A stretch of 64,000 nt of DNA from Sisyra terminalis (GCA_958496175.1 OY292278.1:50716001-50780000), one strand, 5' to 3'. Numbered from the stretch's first letter, positions 24,111-36,893 are shown. Numbers and translations: made by a program. The notes: generated from the sequence alone by a model not told the origin.

Positions 24111-25990
24111 TTTATCAACTGAGAAACTTCAAAATATTTTTCAAGTTTTTTTTTATGCTTAAGTATATTTGTCTCCATTTAAAAAAAAATAAATTGTACA
24201 TTATTTATCGCTTAGTTAAATATTTATTAATAAAAAAAGTAAAGTTTTCATTATACATATATTATGATATATTTCAGTATTAGAGAAAAACAATGTCCAA
24301 GTAGTTATGAAAAAAGTTTTTTATATCAATTTTCAAACAAGTTTTTGATGCAAGCTGGGTAATTTTTTCGATGCTCTTTGACAACTTGCCATAAAAATTT
24401 AATTTAAATTTTCGATTGTTGATTAACTCTACATGATCTCATATTAAACATTTTATTGAGAGAAAACCTTTAGATGCGAATGCAACGGGCAACTACTAGT
24501 ATATAATAACCATGGCTAAGAATACCAGCGATTCTCATTTATGGCGGTTATTTTTAACGGATTTTTTGAACTTTGAAATAAGAAAACCAAAATATCTACC
24601 TAAAATACAAAAAAATGTAGAAATTATAAAGTTAACTATATATTTTTGGGGTTTAAAGTAATGCAATGCCTTTACAGAAATTTTTTTAATGAAAATTCCA
24701 TCTAGAATTTCGGGCATTTGTGCAAAACCACCTGTGTGGATTGTTTTTTTTTTGTTCCGTAAACTTTAATTAAAAGACGAAAAAGCTCATTTTCAACCGG
24801 TTTCAATTAATTCAATTAATTCACTTAATTCATAATAACGAAAAGCTCGTTTCCAAAGTTAAATTAGGTCGGAATAGTTTCACAGATTGGCCTCGGTTTT
24901 TTTTTTGTTCCTCTATACTTTTTGTCGCCTGACTGTGCTTGTTTTTGCACCTGTTGCTTTTTTCTTTATCAAAGTTAAATCTAATAGAAGTAAATCTCGC
25001 AAAAGCTCGACCCGACTAGACGAGCTTCCAGCTCTAAACTTGACGTCAAGTTTATTTGAAAGCTGAATTTATTTAGAGTCACTTTGGCTTTGCGGTTGTC
25101 TCACATACTTTGGAATTATATGTGTGTGTGTTTTAAAACTCTTGAAGCTTTGGATTAAGACAACTTGCTGAGCTTTGGTTAGTGAGTTTTATTAAAAAAT
25201 AAAATGAAATAAATCATTTCTTGCTTGATTATTGGAAATATATAAATTTTATGTTTTTGGTCAGATAATTGCGTTTATATGTTCAGGGTTGTAAAAGATA
25301 TAAATCACCTCTTTTTTTTGCACCTGTCGGAAAAGCTTTTTTTTTTGTTCAAACCAAAAGGACAAAAACTTAGGGAAAAGGGTAATAACCTTAAAAACTT
25401 TAACGCAAAATAAAAGCTTGCGCTATATGAGAATAAAAATGTTAAAAGAAAGAAGCAAAAAATAATGAACAGATATGAGGCTGCTTTTATCAATCATGGA
25501 GATTTCAATGCTTTTTATAAATTGAAAAAAAGACTTGGAAAGTTTTTCTTTTTTCGTTTCGTTGAAGATATGGCATTGATAAAAATTTTCAAGTAATAAT
25601 CCAATTAAAAGAGGAATTTTCTGCTTCGCTATATTTAAAATTCGTTTACCTTTAGATAAATACAAGTTTTGTATGTGCGATCACGATTTTTCAACGATAA
25701 TAATTTATTCAAATTATTATTATACTAGAGAACACGTTTGGAGAAAAGGCGAACAGTATTTTTTTTTTCTCAACTTATTTCTTGTATTTTTTTTTGTTCG
25801 GAGAAAAATCAAAGTCCTTGAATCTATTACGTGTGGACGTGGGGAAATTTATTCTGCGAATTTGTGTGAGCTTTCAATTTATCATTGGCTGGCAATAAAT
25901 TATTACGCGAATGAAAATTGTAGAAAATTTAATTGAACTGATTCGAGAAAGTGTAGGATTTTGAAATTTTTCAATACCTAGTGCACATTT
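24111..25990. other. Unique stretch with a cluster of AAAAGCTC motifs
   Basis: No gene or element boundary recognised. Three AAAAGCTC copies lie within about 230 bp (24780-25010), followed by GACGAGCTTCC. Open frames at 25305-25493, 25423-25665 and 25673-25936 are phenylalanine-rich, with no domain signature. Confidence 0.5.
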
Positions 25991-27738
25991 GGGTGGTTCT
26001 TAATGGGGATGTTTTTGAATTTTTTTACTCCCAGGGGCTCAAATGCTGCCAAATTTTAAAAAAAAAAAATCTCTGAAAATTTGAGCTCTAATATTAGTTT
26101 TAAGATAGTCCACTTTCAAATTTAAGTTTCTTTTGGAAATAACGTGAGAAAAATTTAATTTGTTCTTTAGAATTCCAGCGACAAATAAGTCGAAAGTAAA
26201 TAAATCGAAAGAAATATCGTTCCAAATGTTCTGTGCTTAAAAGTCACTTTATACGAGAAATCCTAAGCCTACTTTGTACAAATCAAGGCACTGTAGTTAT
26301 GGCGCAGAATGCATGGGCCAATCATAGCCCACCGTACAAAGCTCAATCTTTAATTCGACCAATCAGTGAATTTGTTACTTAAACTTTATAGATTTTAACC
26401 AATGACATGATTCTTTGGTGTATAATGCTCTAAAAAAAAGAACTGTTATGAATTTTCGCTAAATAGTAAGATAATAGAGTTGGTTACATAACTAAAATTG
26501 AATCTGATGACAATGAACAAGTACAAAAAATGAAGGATCCTAAAAATAATATTTTTTTTGCTTCTTTTTGATCATAAATACAAATTTTGCATAAAAAATT
26601 TGATAAATTTCGTAAAAACAAGTATTTACTTAAGGTAGTAGTCTGGTAACTTATGCCTATTTTAATGACTTCCTTGGAGGGTGGTTTTTTATAGGAAAAT
26701 AAAAATGAATTATCTTGAATATTTAGAGTATTTTTATTTAAATATTGAAAATATAAAAAAAAAATTATTTGAAAAAATTTAATAGTTTCTTACTATTATT
26801 ATTGTCACTCGAAGTTGGAACCTCAAAAAAAAATGCACGTGGGTGGCCCGGGTGATTTTGGCTCTTGATGTTATCTGATATCAAATATTCTTGATTATTC
26901 TTAATCTATAGGCATGTCATTCTGGCCGGAACTACTGAAGTTAAATTTCAAGGGTAAATAACAAAATGGCGGACTTTGAAAAAAAAGTCCTTTTATTTTA
27001 GCAAAGAAAGGGTTGTAAAATAAAAAGTTAGGGTTGAAAAAAATTCTCGTTAGTACCGACGAGAACTATAAGTGTGCAGAACAGCCTGTTAAAATTTGAA
27101 AGCAATCGGTTTAGTAGAAAAAAAGTTAGGACCCGGGCCGACCAGAAAAACAATGTTTTGAGAAAAACGCGTTTAAAGTTCAACAACAAATTTTCATAAG
27201 TAAACTTATACTCACGTTGGACCCCGAGGCGCTCTAGGAAACTCGTTATAACTCCCGAAATATTTCGAATTTCTGTCTGAAATTTTCACAGTATATTCTC
27301 AAGACATTGTACTTTAAAATTAAGCAAAAAATTTTTTTTCGATTTTTTGAACCCAAGTTACCAGACTACTAACTTAATAATTATAGTTGATGAGATTAAT
27401 AATTGTATAATAATTATACTTTGAGCTCGAATAACTCTTAAGCCAATAGATTTAGCGAAAAATCATAAGAGCCCTTTTTTGTAGAGCATCAAATTTACAA
27501 TAAATATAATGCAATTTGTTTACTTTCGATTTATTGGTCGCTGAGTTATGGAATTCTAAAGAAAAAATTAAATTTTTCCCACGTTATTTCCATAAGAAAC
27601 TTAAGTTGGAAAGTGGAATATCTTAAAATTAATATTACTGAACAGCTCAAATTTTCGGGGAATTTTTTTTATAAATTACGACGCATTTGAGCCCCTGGGA
27701 GCAAAGAAATTCGAAAACATCACTATTAAGGACCACCC
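25991..27738. mobile_element. GGGTGGTTCTTAA TIR element with nested TTAA element
   Basis: TIRs of about 210-230 bp begin GGGTGGTTCTTAATGGGGAT and end ATTAAGGACCACCC, followed by TA. The left flank is TT rather than TA. Both arms contain the AGGGGCTCAAATG block and 'TTTACTTTCGATTTATTGGTCG' (27517-27538) or its complement. The TTAA element 26634-27373 is inserted inside, so this element is older. Non-coding. Confidence 0.82.
26634..27373. mobile_element. 740-bp TTAA-flanked element
   Basis: TTAA at 26630-26633 and 27374-27377 flanks TIRs GGTAGTAGTCTGGTAACTT and AAGTTACCAGACTACTAAC. The interior shares AGAAAAACGCGTTTAAAGTT and a CACTTGG/CACGTTGGACC region with the TTAA element at 18917-20239. 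Both are piggyBac-like by target choice. No transposase. Confidence 0.85.
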
Positions 27739-27740
27739 TA

Positions 27741-28679
27741 GTACATATAGTTTCTTGTTAAAGTGAGGTGGAAATTTCATTAAGATTCCTCAGTTGTTTT
27801 CCTATCGTAAAAGTAGTTATATCGAAAAAGCTCCAATAGTTCCACTATTAAAATTAAATTTATATTTCTTTTCGGAACCAAAAATTGAAACCCCTGGAAG
27901 ATTTGCAGGGGTTGGCACACACAAAAGACTGACTAAAATAAGTCAATGCAGATTTATAATGAGAAAATATTTCCCTAATTGGCTTTTCGGATAAGCAAAA
28001 TCAAAATAGGATATGTATGCGCATCAAAGCTTCCTACCTTGGGGCTTAAAAGTATTGATTACGTTATCTTGTATATAACTAAAAGCTCTGATTTCGAATT
28101 TCAATGAAATAATGTGAGCTTTACAAATTATAGTTTGGTGCAACAATGGATATTGATGTACTAGTAGGTAAAAGAAAACTCGAAAATATTTGAATCTCTT
28201 GATTTTCCTGAAAATTTGTGATCAATAATTTTTATGTGCGTTTTTTTTTACATTCCGGTGTGCCTGAAATTCATTTTCTTGGTAGTAAGTTTATTGAAAA
28301 ACCTGAAAACATAATTTTTTTTTCAGTTTTTTCTTTGTATATCATTTGTTAATACTAAGAGAATCACTTTGGCATGGGATAAAAAGGGCTAAAAGGATAA
28401 AACAAAGAATTCATTATTTTACTAGAAAATATAATGAAAAAATTATTTTAAGTATCTGACCCTGTCTTTTTTTCAACAATAAAATACGTTTGGCTATTTT
28501 CAACAATCCAAAAACCATACTGATTTTTCCACTTAACAAGTGGTTATTCCATAACAACTGTTGATGTTCGACGTTTAATTTTGACCCAATATGATCGTAT
28601 AAATGCATTTTTAACTGCATTAATACTCTTTCCTGTATTTTAATCGCCGAATACGTTAATTACTTAATATGAAATTTTG
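27741..28679. other. Unique stretch, no recognised gene
   Basis: AT-rich sequence without recognisable element ends. AAAAGCTC occurs near 27826 and 28081. The 66-codon plus frame at 27794-27994 has no known motif. Confidence 0.45.
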
Positions 28680-28983
28680 ATGGTCCGACCGAAATTCGGG
28701 GTAGAAGGAATTGATCGAAGACAACTACGACTAGGATCCCTGCACCGTGCAGCATCAACATATGTAAAGAATTGAATTTTTTTAACAATTTACAATTCCA
28801 TATTTTAACTTTCATTGAGAACAAATCAAAACGAAAGATGAAATGCTTTAAAGTTGAAATTTTTAACATTTAACTTCTGTCGCCCACATTTTCTTCCACG
28901 GGAATTTTGTAATCTAAACTTAAAGCTCTAAGCTTTGCCTTTTTCTTCGAATTTGAGAAATATTACTTACTTTATTATTTTAG

Positions 28984-29037
28984 AATAGATCGATAGCTGG
29001 TAGTCCTGCACCTTGCAGTATTCCAGCCGTTGCAAAA
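28984..29037 (+). pseudogene. Array unit 2: candidate decayed micro-exon
   Basis: Bounded by TTATTTTAG| on the left and TGCAAAA|GTAATT on the right, giving a 54-nt exon-like interval. The frame matching the other units reads SCTLQYSSRC after two internal stops, so it would be non-functional there. GCTGG and CCAGC flank the core and can pair as the outer stem of a hairpin. Confidence 0.35.
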
Positions 29038-30058
29038 GTAATTGACTTTAATTTTAATTTTTCCTTTAAATTTTGTGTTTTAAACGTTTTTCATGCTAAA
29101 TTCCATTCAGGTTGTCATTGAGAACAATTTGAAATGTAAGGTGAAATATTTTAACTGTTATCGACATATTTTCAACCGTTCTTCTTCCCCTCTAACCCGG
29201 AAATAATGACGTGGTATCCTCTGTACACAAGTTTATAGCTTTAAGCCTTGGCTTTTTTCCTCAATGGCTTTTTAAAATCAATTTCAACGAAATTTTTCAT
29301 GAAATTTATGTTCGATTGATCGATGCAACTACGGCTGTTTTTCCTGCACCTTGCAGTATTCATGACTTGACATTTAAAGTTAGCAAATCTTTTTTTTTTT
29401 TAAAAATTCGTTATAAAATCTGAAATTTAAAGAAATTTTCATTAGTATTAAGAGTTTTTATATGAAAATTTTCCTTATAATGTTTTAAAAACCATTGTTT
29501 TCTTTTGGCTCAGTTAATCTTTTATTTATTTCCTTTATTTGTTCCATTCGAATTTCATTGTGAACTTATTGAAATTATGAATTGATACAAAATATAAAAA
29601 TTAGATGACTGCAATCATTTTTTCTTTTATCGATCTCAATTGTTTCAAATAAAATGATTGAAGATATAGGGATGAAGAGGAAATTATTTAAAAAATCATT
29701 AACAGACGAAGTTAGTGGTACATCTATTGCCTTCAATTTTTGTGTATTTTTGAGAGTTGAATTTAAATTTTCACCAAAACTTGTTTTTTTCTGTGATTAT
29801 TTAATACTTACTTTACTCCCCTTTACTACCCTTATCGCATTATTTTGCATAGTTAATTCACTCTCGAAACTTATACATAAGTCTGGAGACTCATTATTGA
29901 GCCATAATTCATCAGCGCTTTACTTTTGAATCATCTATATTTGGTATGCTATTAGCTAATAAACCAATTGAATACTTATTACGGAAAAATAATTGGAAAA
30001 TCTAGAAAAATTGGATACTAGAAATTTAGTTTTAAGTGTCAATTTTAGGTCAATTTTT

Positions 30059-30372
30059 AGACCTCGAAGAACTTTTGAAGGAATAAATATATCAAAAACT
30101 TGTACAAAGACCTTTTTTGTAGATCGTTCAATTTTCTACAAGAATATACCTTGGTAATTCCGAAATATTGTCTTTGACGTGAGCTATAAAATTCCAAAGT
30201 GCCAGAGAATATTGTTGCCATGTTATTTAAATTGAAAATCGAAATTTGCAATGCGGTACCTTTTAATATTAATATTAAGAGCTTAAACTTTCTCAGGATT
30301 TTTTTTAGTCATTCCCAACAATATTTTCGATATAATTATGAAAAAAAAAATCATCAATTTTTGTGAGTTAGA
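30059..30372 (+). mobile_element. GACTGATT foldback fragment (copy 4)
   Basis: Plus-arm fragment from GACCTCGAAGAACTTTTGAAGG through TTTTTTGTAGATCGTTC to CCCAACAATATTTTCGATAT. The terminal GAATCAGTC has degenerated to GTGAGTTAG. It lies between units 3 and 4 of the CTGCACC array and so postdates that part of the array. Confidence 0.75.
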
Positions 30373-30639
30373 TATACATAATTATTTTAGAATGGATCGA
30401 TGGTTGGTATTCCTGCACCTTGCAATATTCCAGCCGTTGCAAAAATAAATTTACAAGTTAAAGTTTTTGGATTATTTTTTTCATATGAAAAAAAAAAAAC
30501 AATCAAAAACGCATTTTATAAAAGTTGTCAATAGCTTTAAGGACTTAAATGTGAAATTTGTCCTTTTATTGATTTGGACTTTATTTTTTCCTTAATTCAC
30601 TGTAAATTTCACATTTTAAACTCAAATTTTTAGCATTTC

Positions 30640-30960
30640 CTTCTTTTCTCCATATCCTCTTCCATGGAAAGTATGTAATCTAAGCTTAAAACTCTAAGCT
30701 TTGCCTTTTTCTTGGAATATTTTTAATTTTTTTTTCGTAAAATGTTAGTTATTATATACTTTATTATCTTAGAATTGATCGATAGCTGGCATTCCTGCAC
30801 CTTGCAGAATTCCGGCCTATGCAAAAATTAATTAGCAATTCAAATTTTTTCGATTATTTTTTTCATACAAAAAAAAACGATCATAAAAACAATCAATAAT
30901 CAGTAACTTTAAGGGTTTAAACATTAAATTTGACCTTTTATGAACTTGGACTTAATTTTT
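30640..30960 (+). repeat. Array block nearly identical to 37490-37810
   Basis: By eye, the two blocks differ at only a scattering of positions over more than 300 bp, including the shared core region AGCTGGCATTCCTGCACC and AATTCCGGCCTATGC. Other unit pairs are far more diverged. This points to a recent segmental duplication or gene conversion between the two halves of the array. Confidence 0.8.
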
Positions 30961-31080
30961 TCCCTATTTACCTTGAATTTCATGTTTTAAATGTTTTTCT
31001 TGATAAATTGCATTCAGGTTGTCATTGAGAATAATTTGAAATGTAAGGTGAAATATTTTATAATCAGTTAATGCATCACT

Positions 31081-32246
31081 TTTGGATCAATCTGTTTTTT
31101 GGTAAACAAATAACTTAAAAATAAAATTGTAATATCTTAACATCGTTTGCAGTGGCCACATTGGAAAAAACCTGGGAAATCTAGAAAAATTAAATAATTT
31201 TTACGTTTGGAACTTTCTTTAAAATGTTAACAGGAAGATATTTAATTTATGACAAAAGTAGGTGAGCTTAATTTTGTTTCTACCATAAATTTTCCTCGTT
31301 TAATCAAAGCACATAATTTTCATTTTAATTGAAAAAGCTCAAATGCAAAATTCCGCAACACAAATTTTCTTTGAGATATTTTCTATCTGTGGACTTATAA
31401 ATAGTAAGACAACTATTTCGTGCTTTGTTTCAATGGAATTATGAGATTTACGAAGAGAAAACAAAAAACGGCCGGTGAAGTAGAAGCGGCAAATTATGCA
31501 GATGCATCAAAGATTTGTATCACAAAGTTGGAGAAAACAATGTTTCTCATAATGCACGTTCACAAGTATGCAACTACTTGCAAGACTTCAGCGTTTTTTC
31601 TTTCTTCTTCTTCTTCTTCTTCTTCGTCATTGCTCTTTTTCGTTTGAATGCGCTACAAAGTCTTTTTTGCAACAATACGATGATGCACTATTCTAAGACA
31701 AGTGGCCTCTTCGTCAGATCACAGTCAATGTGCAACGGCCGACACGTTTGATTTTCTTTTGAAGATTGTGTGTGAGATAATTTTTGAAAAATTCACCTAA
31801 AATCAGTGTGTGTTTATTAAAAGTTTAAGAGGCTGCTGGAAAATTTCATCCCCTTGTCACTTCACCGACGACACACACACACCCTTTTGCCTCGGAAAAT
31901 GAAATGGTTGTGTTGTGTGCTGCAAGTGGCTACTCGAGAAAATGGTGCACGAAAAAGAATTGCCGTTGCAATTCTATGTGCACTCAACCGTTCATTTTCC
32001 ATTGAATCGCTGTGTTTGGGGTTGGAATGAAATTTCGACGAGTTTATCGGGGCATTGGATCTAAATTATGCAAATTTTTTCGAGAAAAAGTAAAAGGCCA
32101 AAAATTGACGAGAGATGCCTTTTGTTGTCGGGGGGAAAGTTGGTCGTGAAAAGGTGTGCAACGAACCGTTGTCTTTCACTCTCGTTCACTTTCTTTGTGT
32201 CAACGCTTTTCGAATACAATTTTCCTCGAAGAAAATTTTTTTTTTG
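31081..32246. other. Unique stretch with (TTC)n, no recognised gene
   Basis: Includes a (TTC)n tract at 31603-31625 and an (AC)n tract near 31869-31882. From about 31830 to 32210 the sequence is less AT-rich and unique. Frames at 31420-31647 and 31515-31751 overlap in different phases around the TTC tract, and neither is convincing. Confidence 0.45.
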
Positions 32247-32518
32247 TTCACTTGATTTTCTTGAAAACGATGATGTTTTAACCGATTCGACTTGTATTTT
32301 TTTAATGGAATAAAATAAATAATTGTCATTTAATTTCGAAACTTCAAAAAAGGGTGGAAAACTAGGGGATGATTGATGACTTGTAGACTAAATTTGAACG
32401 AAAATCTATTGGTTTAATCATCTAGGAACCCACTGAAATACTTACAAAAAATTTAAACAAAATAAGTTCAGCGGTTTAAAAAGAGTTCTGCCCTGTACAG
32501 AAGAATTATATATATAAC
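32247..32518 (+). repeat. Dispersed repeat ending in (TA)n, copy 2
   Basis: Partner of 11318-11607. Ends AGAATTATATATATAA immediately before ACTAGCTGATCC. The same placement before an ACTAGCT element in both copies suggests that TA-rich tails are used as targets by the ACTAGCT retroposons. Confidence 0.75.
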
Positions 32519-34047
32519 TAGCTGATCCCCGCGACTTCGTCTGCGTAACGTATTTTTTTTTAATTTCTTTTACGAAAAATATAATCATACTTAAAAACAC
32601 TTCACATTTCTTGAAAAAGACACTTTTAATAAACTGTTACAAAGAATAAAATAGTTCTATGCAATAATCAATTAGTTTTCATTGAATCTACGGTAGGTAT
32701 ACCTACCGTGAACCAAATACTCCGTAAATCAATCATCATCTATACATAAATAAAAAATATCGCCAAGTTCAATAAATTCGGTCTTAATTATGACTAAAAA
32801 AAGTCGAAACTTATCAAAATACTCGCGTCAAAATAACCCCATCTTTTCCATCCTTTTTTCAAAAAACTATTACACTATTGCACTGTACAACACAACCGCG
32901 AAATTGAAATTTGTATAATTGCACGAAACCCAGTTCTTCCATAATCATGTATAACCATTATGTATCTTTAAACTTATTATTGAAATATCTGAATTTCAAC
33001 TATATAATTAAACCATATTGGATAGTCCAGAGTTCACCAGACACAATTTGGCGTATGCCTTTTGCTCTGGTTAAAGATTTTAATTTTTTTTTATCATTAT
33101 GATGATATGATTTTTATTATTTATCATTATGATGATTTTTGGCTGGAATTGCGAATTTTTTACGTGATCCCTTTCGCGCACTCGCAAATAAAAGATATTG
33201 TCCCCCTCCCCAAGACAAAAATTCTGAATCCACCCTTGTCTGTTAGGGTAGGAATTTTCAAAAAAAAAAATCTTATCACATGCCTACTTCCTATAAGGAA
33301 TACATCGAATATTAAAATTTCATCAGTCGGAGGTGTATATAAATACAGGATTTTAAATATGCACGGTTTTAAAAACGTATTTTCTTTAAGCTTTATTACT
33401 ATTATTATTATTATTACTTTTACATTTTTTTCGTTAATATTTCCTTACTAAGCAACCCTAAGGATCTATTTACAACAATTTTGTAAAAAAAAAGTTTTCT
33501 GTCAGATTACTATCTATAAAAATATTTATATTTCGAAAAGGCAATTTTTTGTACTTTAAATTAAATTACTATGCTTTTTATTAGTTCAACTAAAATTATT
33601 AATACAGATCATTTTTTAACTTTTAAATACCTTTTCAATGATATATAACTCGCTTATCTAAAGTAATTTGTTTTCATCCCTCAGTTTTTACGTAGGGGAT
33701 ACATTCTCTTATTATTTTTAAGGAATGATAAGCAGCCTAACGTGTGTGGGTAATTGTGTTGTATCTCAATATAAAGTTTCATTAAATTTGGTTGTTCCGT
33801 TTTTTAGTTAAATCGCCAGCGCACGCGATATAAAAATTTTTTTTGGTAATTTTTTCACACATTATTGGAGTTTTAGTATGGATCCTTATTTTTTTTGAAA
33901 ATTTAATATAGCCTATGTTCACCGGAAATAGTGTAGCTTCCTAACAGTGAAAGAATTTTTCAAATCGGTCAAGTTGTTTCGGAGCCTATTCAAAGCAAAC
34001 AAACAATCAAATCTTTCCTCTTTATAATAATAGATAGAATAGAAGAT
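32519..34047 (+). mobile_element. ACTAGCTGATCCCCGCGACTTCG retroposon-like element
   Basis: The 5' end reads ACTAGCTGATCCCCGCGAC. The 3' end contains AAATCGGTCAAGTTGTTTCG, CAAACAAACAATC and CTCTTTATAATAATAGATAG. This 5'/3' pairing is a well-known arthropod repeat pattern, assigned here to RTE/SINE-like non-LTR elements with moderate confidence. 33240-33800 aligns with 56020-56680. No intact reverse transcriptase. Confidence 0.65.
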
Positions 34048-34049
34048 AG

Positions 34050-34780
34050 ACTAACTTAACCTGGCACACGTTGTCCCGCCAGCCAATAGTTTTAAATAGA
34101 TAAATTCAATTTAGGAAAAAAAGCTTGAAAATTATTAAAATTACCTCCATTATCATCCCGCAGCATCCCTCGTTGTACTAATTATAACTCACCTTCAATT
34201 AATACATTAATCAATTACGTTTTGAGAACCTCTACCTCTAAAAATCACTATACAATCATAACAATGAAGTATTGACAGTTAACGGCTATTGTATTGACCC
34301 ATTGAAAAATTGTTTTTTTTTTTCTGACGCAAGAAAAGATAAAAACAATCATTAAAGCAGATTATATATTGTGACAAAATTTGAGCTAAATCGATGCAAA
34401 AATGTTTGAATTTACACAAACCAACTTAACAATTTTTGTATATTGTATGTGGATAAAACATAGATTATTCATTGTTTATTTAAATCAGAGATTGTCAGAG
34501 GTGGCCAACCCGCAAAATTCATCAGACTTTTATAAAATGTATACATTTTATAGTGACCATAGTGGTAAACATCAATATATTATAAATGTTTACAGTGTAT
34601 CGAAATTTATTATGGAGAATTTGAGATATAACACTAATGGTGGCCCGCGGAGTTATGATGCATTTCCGAAGTGACCCGCAATACAATTTGGGTTGGCCAC
34701 CCCTGATTTAAAATGTGCTGATTGTTTGATATCTTAAAAAAGAACACAGATATTTAATTAGAGTCCAATTAGATAATGGA
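34050..34780 (+). mobile_element. 5' fragment of the 11608-14430 retroposon family
   Basis: Aligns with 11608-12360 from the CACGTTGTCC-GCCAGCCAATAG start onward, including the nested hAT-like insertion flanked by ATTTAAAT (34478-34700). It ends in AT-rich DNA without a 3' tail. Confidence 0.7.
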
Positions 34781-35899
34781 TTCATAAGTTTGTTAGTATG
34801 GTGCCGACTTGGAAGTCGTTAATTTGGCTGTTTAGCGGTTGAGATTGCATTTTTTTCTTTAAAAGTTTTTAAACCACATTGATTTAATTAAATTTTCAAT
34901 TAATCGCCATATCATGATAATAATATGCTTTCTCATTGAATTCACCCAAATTGGGAAGTTTCTAAATTAAATTGAAACTCATTCTATATATACTACGTTG
35001 TAATAGAAAACAGGGCCCTTAATACTTTGATCTTGATTTAATAAATTAATCGAAACGAACCTTTTGGAATCGAGCAAATATTGTCCAACTTTGTAGTGTA
35101 CCAAAAGGATGAATTGATTTTAATGCAATCTGTTGGTGACTGTACTACCCTTATTTCACTGTCACTTTCAGACGTTTTTTTTTTTTTGCTCTCTCCAATG
35201 TATCGAATGAAGAGTCCTACTTTATCAATTACAAATTTTTGATGTGATTAAGAGCGGTTTTTTTTTCGTCTTTGTCCCACCAATGCAGGCACTATATGCG
35301 TTTGTTATTTGGACGAAAAAGCTGTTCAATCCATTTGACGCTTATTGAGTGCATCCGTTTTTGTAATGAAAAGCTCGCGCCGTGCACATTTCGAGTGACA
35401 TTACGATTGGGGGAGCAAAGTACAGTTGCCGCTTTTCCACTTGAGCTTTTCCACTGAGAAATGTTGGGCAAAAGAATTTATTTTGTCCTCAAAAGTTATA
35501 TATGTTTTTTTTTTCAAATTTCTTGGAATTAAAATTTAACTTTTGAAAGATATTACTCTCTATTGCAATTTGGTTGATTGAAAAACATTGGTATGGGAAG
35601 AAAAGAGATGTGAGGGGGAAAATCAAAGGACAAATGTATTTAATAAATTCAAAAAGTTTGTGACGACAAAGATCTGTTTTGCTTTTCTGTTGATAAATAA
35701 TTCGTAAAGTTTCGGTCCTTTTAACTGATTAAATAATTGAATGAGAAGGATATCATGATTTCGGGGATGTTTTGATTTTTTCATGTCACAGAGGTTAAAT
35801 GGCTGTGAAAAGGATTTGAAAGGGAATGGATGTTTTGATGTAGATATGTCTCTTTCAGATTTGCTTGATACTGTTTACTCTCTAATACAATGATAAAAG
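34781..35899. other. Unique stretch, no recognised gene
   Basis: 35230-35460 is less AT-rich. It contains AAAAGCTCG near 35371 and GAGCTTTTCC near 35440, the latter at the end of a 61-codon frame (35272-35457) with no known domain. It could be host regulatory or exonic sequence. Confidence 0.45.
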
Positions 35900-36822
35900 T
35901 TTATCACTTGAAGCTTTGGCCTTTTTTTTAAAAAAAATAATTTTCAATCGGTTTTTCTTTGTAATTATTTCAAATTTTAGAGTTTTGAAAACTGGATTTA
36001 ATAAAAAAAATTCTTCCTGGAAAAAAGTGCCTTTTTTGAATGATTTTTATAAAGAAATTTCAAATAAAAAATTAGTTTAACTTCTATTGATACTAATAAA
36101 TTTTTTGGAATTGATCGATGGAAGTTATGGATTGTGTTCCTGCACCATGCAGTCTCCACTGAAATGTTAGCCAATCAAAGTTTTTTTGCTAGAAATGTAT
36201 GGCAAAAATTAATTTAGTAAAAAAATTCAATTCTTACACTACACAAGAAATTTATCCTTTTTTTGCCTTGGACCCATTTTGTCCCCAAAACACTTAAAAT
36301 TTCATATTTCCGAATCTTTTTCAAATCAAATTCTATTCGAATTTTAATTGTACATAAATTAAGATGAAAATGTTCTGAAAACTGGATTTAATAAAAATTT
36401 TCATTTACATAAACTTCAATCTAGTTTTTCCTGATCAATTTATATGTTTATTAATTTTGTTAACACTGTGTACAATAAAGTAATTTCTTTTGGGTATCAT
36501 TTTCAACCAATTTTTTATTTTTTATGACATCTTTGCTAATAACAATTGGAAAAACCTTGTTTTTCATTATTTTTCATCAATTAATTTTATTTTCTTAGTT
36601 TCCAGAACTTTTTCTTGATAAATTCAATTCAAGTTTTCATTGGCAACACTTTGAACTATAAAATTAAATATTTAAACGTTGTTTTTCTATTTCGAGGATA
36701 ACTTTTTCTTCTCGGAACTTTTGTAGTCCTCACTGCATAAATTATGCCTTTTTTCTAATGTTTTTTAAAAATAAATTTAAAAAAAATAGTTTAACTTCTA
36801 TTGACACTAATAAATTATTTAG

Positions 36823-36893
36823 AATTGATCGATGGTAGCTATGGATTGTATTCCTGCACCATGCAGTTTTTCTCCACTAGGTTACACTATAAA
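36823..36893 (+). CDS. Array unit 7: best preserved candidate micro-exon
   Basis: A 71-nt interval between AATTATTTAG| and CTATAAA|GTAAGC, both good splice-site matches. The frame is open throughout: (E)LIDGSYGLYSCTMQ, then FFSTRLHYK. Unit 6 (from about 36108) encodes ELIDGSYGLCSCTMQ with two synonymous differences (GGT/GGA, AGC/AGT) and one Tyr/Cys change. Unit 11 reads KLIRSSYDIYSCTLQ. These near-synonymous changes are the main argument for past coding function. No protein family is recognised, and an identical pattern could arise by chance in a short conserved repeat. Confidence 0.3.

Larger units (their letters stand above)
28680..31080 (+). repeat. CTGCACCNTGCAG unit array, part 1 (five units)
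   Basis: Five units have cores at 28740, 29006, 29344, 30413 and 30795. Each core is CTGCACC(T/G)TGCAG or a one-base variant, usually preceded by GAATTGATCGAT. Four are preceded by an acceptor-like AG, most often TTATTNTTAG, and three are followed by donor-like GTAATT, GTAAAG or GTTAGC. Upstream of each lies a conserved 'CTCTAAGCTTTGCC'-type block. Between units sits a CATTCAGGTTGTCATTGAG segment ending in TGTAAGG. Spacing is 266-382 bp except where a foldback fragment (30059-30372) intervenes. Candidate identities are a degenerate micro-exon cluster or a structured tandem repeat. No known family is recognised. Confidence 0.75.

Noticed and set aside
31420..31751. Two overlapping frames across the (TTC)n tract
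   Set aside because: Both owe much of their length to the microsatellite, and neither shows a domain.
32911..33451. 63- and 129-codon frames inside the retroposon at 32519-34047
   Set aside because: They overlap, do not contain reverse-transcriptase or endonuclease motifs, and are broken in the paralogue at 56 kb.
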